From: Candidatus Poribacteria bacterium
Lineage (GTDB): Bacteria > Poribacteria > WGA-4E > PCPOR2b
Length of the DNA stretch: 64,000 bases
NCBI GenBank assembly: GCA_022822005.1
Contig: JAJECO010000040.1
Location: forward strand, 64,090-128,089
Reading direction: 5' to 3'
Made by a program: the position numbers and the translations under genes. Below the pieces are notes generated by a model that was not told the DNA's origin, searched no databases, and saw nothing but the letters and a program-made list of their open reading frames with translations. The first letter of the stretch is position 1; every line of letters starts with the position of its first letter. Shown here piece by piece: positions 63,778 to 64,000 of this stretch.

Positions 63778-64000
63778 ATGGAATATCGTGAATTTGGAAG
63801 AACAGGGATGCGGTTGAGTGTTATAGGGACGGGCGGTCTTCTTGCGCACTATTGGGAAGGAGAATCTGGTCACCCGCCACCCGAAGAGAAGCGACGGATC
63901 TATCTGCGCGCAGCCGAAGCCGGCATAAATCTATTCGATATGGGCTACGGGGATGAGATCCATATCCCGGAGGAGCTGAAGGGGAATACGGACGAGCGTT
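63778..64000 (+). CDS. Aldo/keto reductase, 5' part
   Basis: The reading frame starts at ATG 63778 and is open to the window end; 74 residues are visible. MEYREFGRTGMRLSVIGTGG is the classic start of aldo/keto reductases, and AAEAGINLFDMGYGDE has the N/D-x-F-D...Y-G pattern of the catalytic Asp and Tyr region in an altered form (NLFDMGYG for NFFDTAxxYG). The rest lies beyond the window. It is on the same strand as the PhyH gene upstream, separated by a dispersed repeat. Confidence 0.75.
   Translation, partial: MEYREFGRTGMRLSVIGTGGLLAHYWEGESGHPPPEEKRRIYLRAAEAGINLFDMGYGDEIHIPEELKGNTDER

Overview
The window looks like a chromosomal segment of an uncultured, Gram-negative bacterium. The gene content fits Candidatus Poribacteria or a neighbouring FCB/KSB1/Latescibacterota-type lineage. 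The reasons are: an outer-membrane TonB receptor; two exported proteins with FlgD/type IX-like C-terminal domains, each paired with a PorV/UPF0164 barrel; seven phytanoyl-CoA dioxygenase-like (PhyH) genes; six Gfo/Idh/MocA oxidoreductases; a sulfatase; and NHL and lactonase-type propellers. Base composition is near 50% G+C. The taxonomic call is an inference from content, not from a marker gene.

Layout. 1-8.3 kb: end of a TonB receptor, two tandem paralogous membrane proteins and a His-rich protein with hairpin leaders, then an exported FlgD-tail protein and its PorV partner. 8.3-11.2 kb: an M24 peptidase, an NHL propeller and rpoZ. 11.4-16.4 kb: two MacB-type permeases (one fused to an RDD domain) and a lipoprotein adaptor. 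16.5-19.9 kb: an operon-like run of 3-hexulose-6-phosphate synthase, 6-phospho-3-hexuloisomerase, a TIM-barrel amidohydrolase and monomeric sarcosine oxidase, behind a near-consensus promoter. 20-31 kb: small-molecule catabolism genes (Gfo/Idh/MocA, PhyH, RraA-like, sugar epimerase, cysteine hydrolase, cupin, IolB-like). 31-40 kb: housekeeping genes (argJ, tsaB, maf, udk) with an M28 peptidase, a 2-hydroxyacid dehydrogenase, two tandem PhyH genes and a STAS protein. 40-45 kb: sulfatase, a MITE-like element, amidohydrolase, RimK-like ligase, and a P-loop/deoxyribosyltransferase-like fusion. 45-54 kb: a second PorV barrel and a 2648-residue Ig-repeat protein. 54-64 kb: more accessory catabolism (Gfo/Idh/MocA, NIPSNAP, lactonase, glycoside-hydrolase-like, three PhyH, aldo/keto reductase).

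The clearest multi-gene story is at 16.5-19.9 kb. Sarcosine oxidase releases formaldehyde, and the first two genes fix formaldehyde through the ribulose monophosphate route, so the operon reads as N-methyl-amine oxidation with built-in formaldehyde capture. The second theme is active-site variation. Two tandem PhyH proteins have H-x-Q where H-x-D is expected, two convergent PhyH proteins have H-x-H, one Gfo/Idh/MocA protein lacks both the EKP lysine and the usual catalytic histidine, and an IolB-like protein lacks its metal motif.

Several promoters have the form TTGACA-17 bp-TATAAT, so ordinary sigma70-type recognition appears to apply. No tRNA, rRNA, CRISPR array, transposase gene or integrase was seen. 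No stretch longer than about 300 bases is without a gene; the larger gaps hold promoters, terminators, a MITE-like element and small palindromic repeats.
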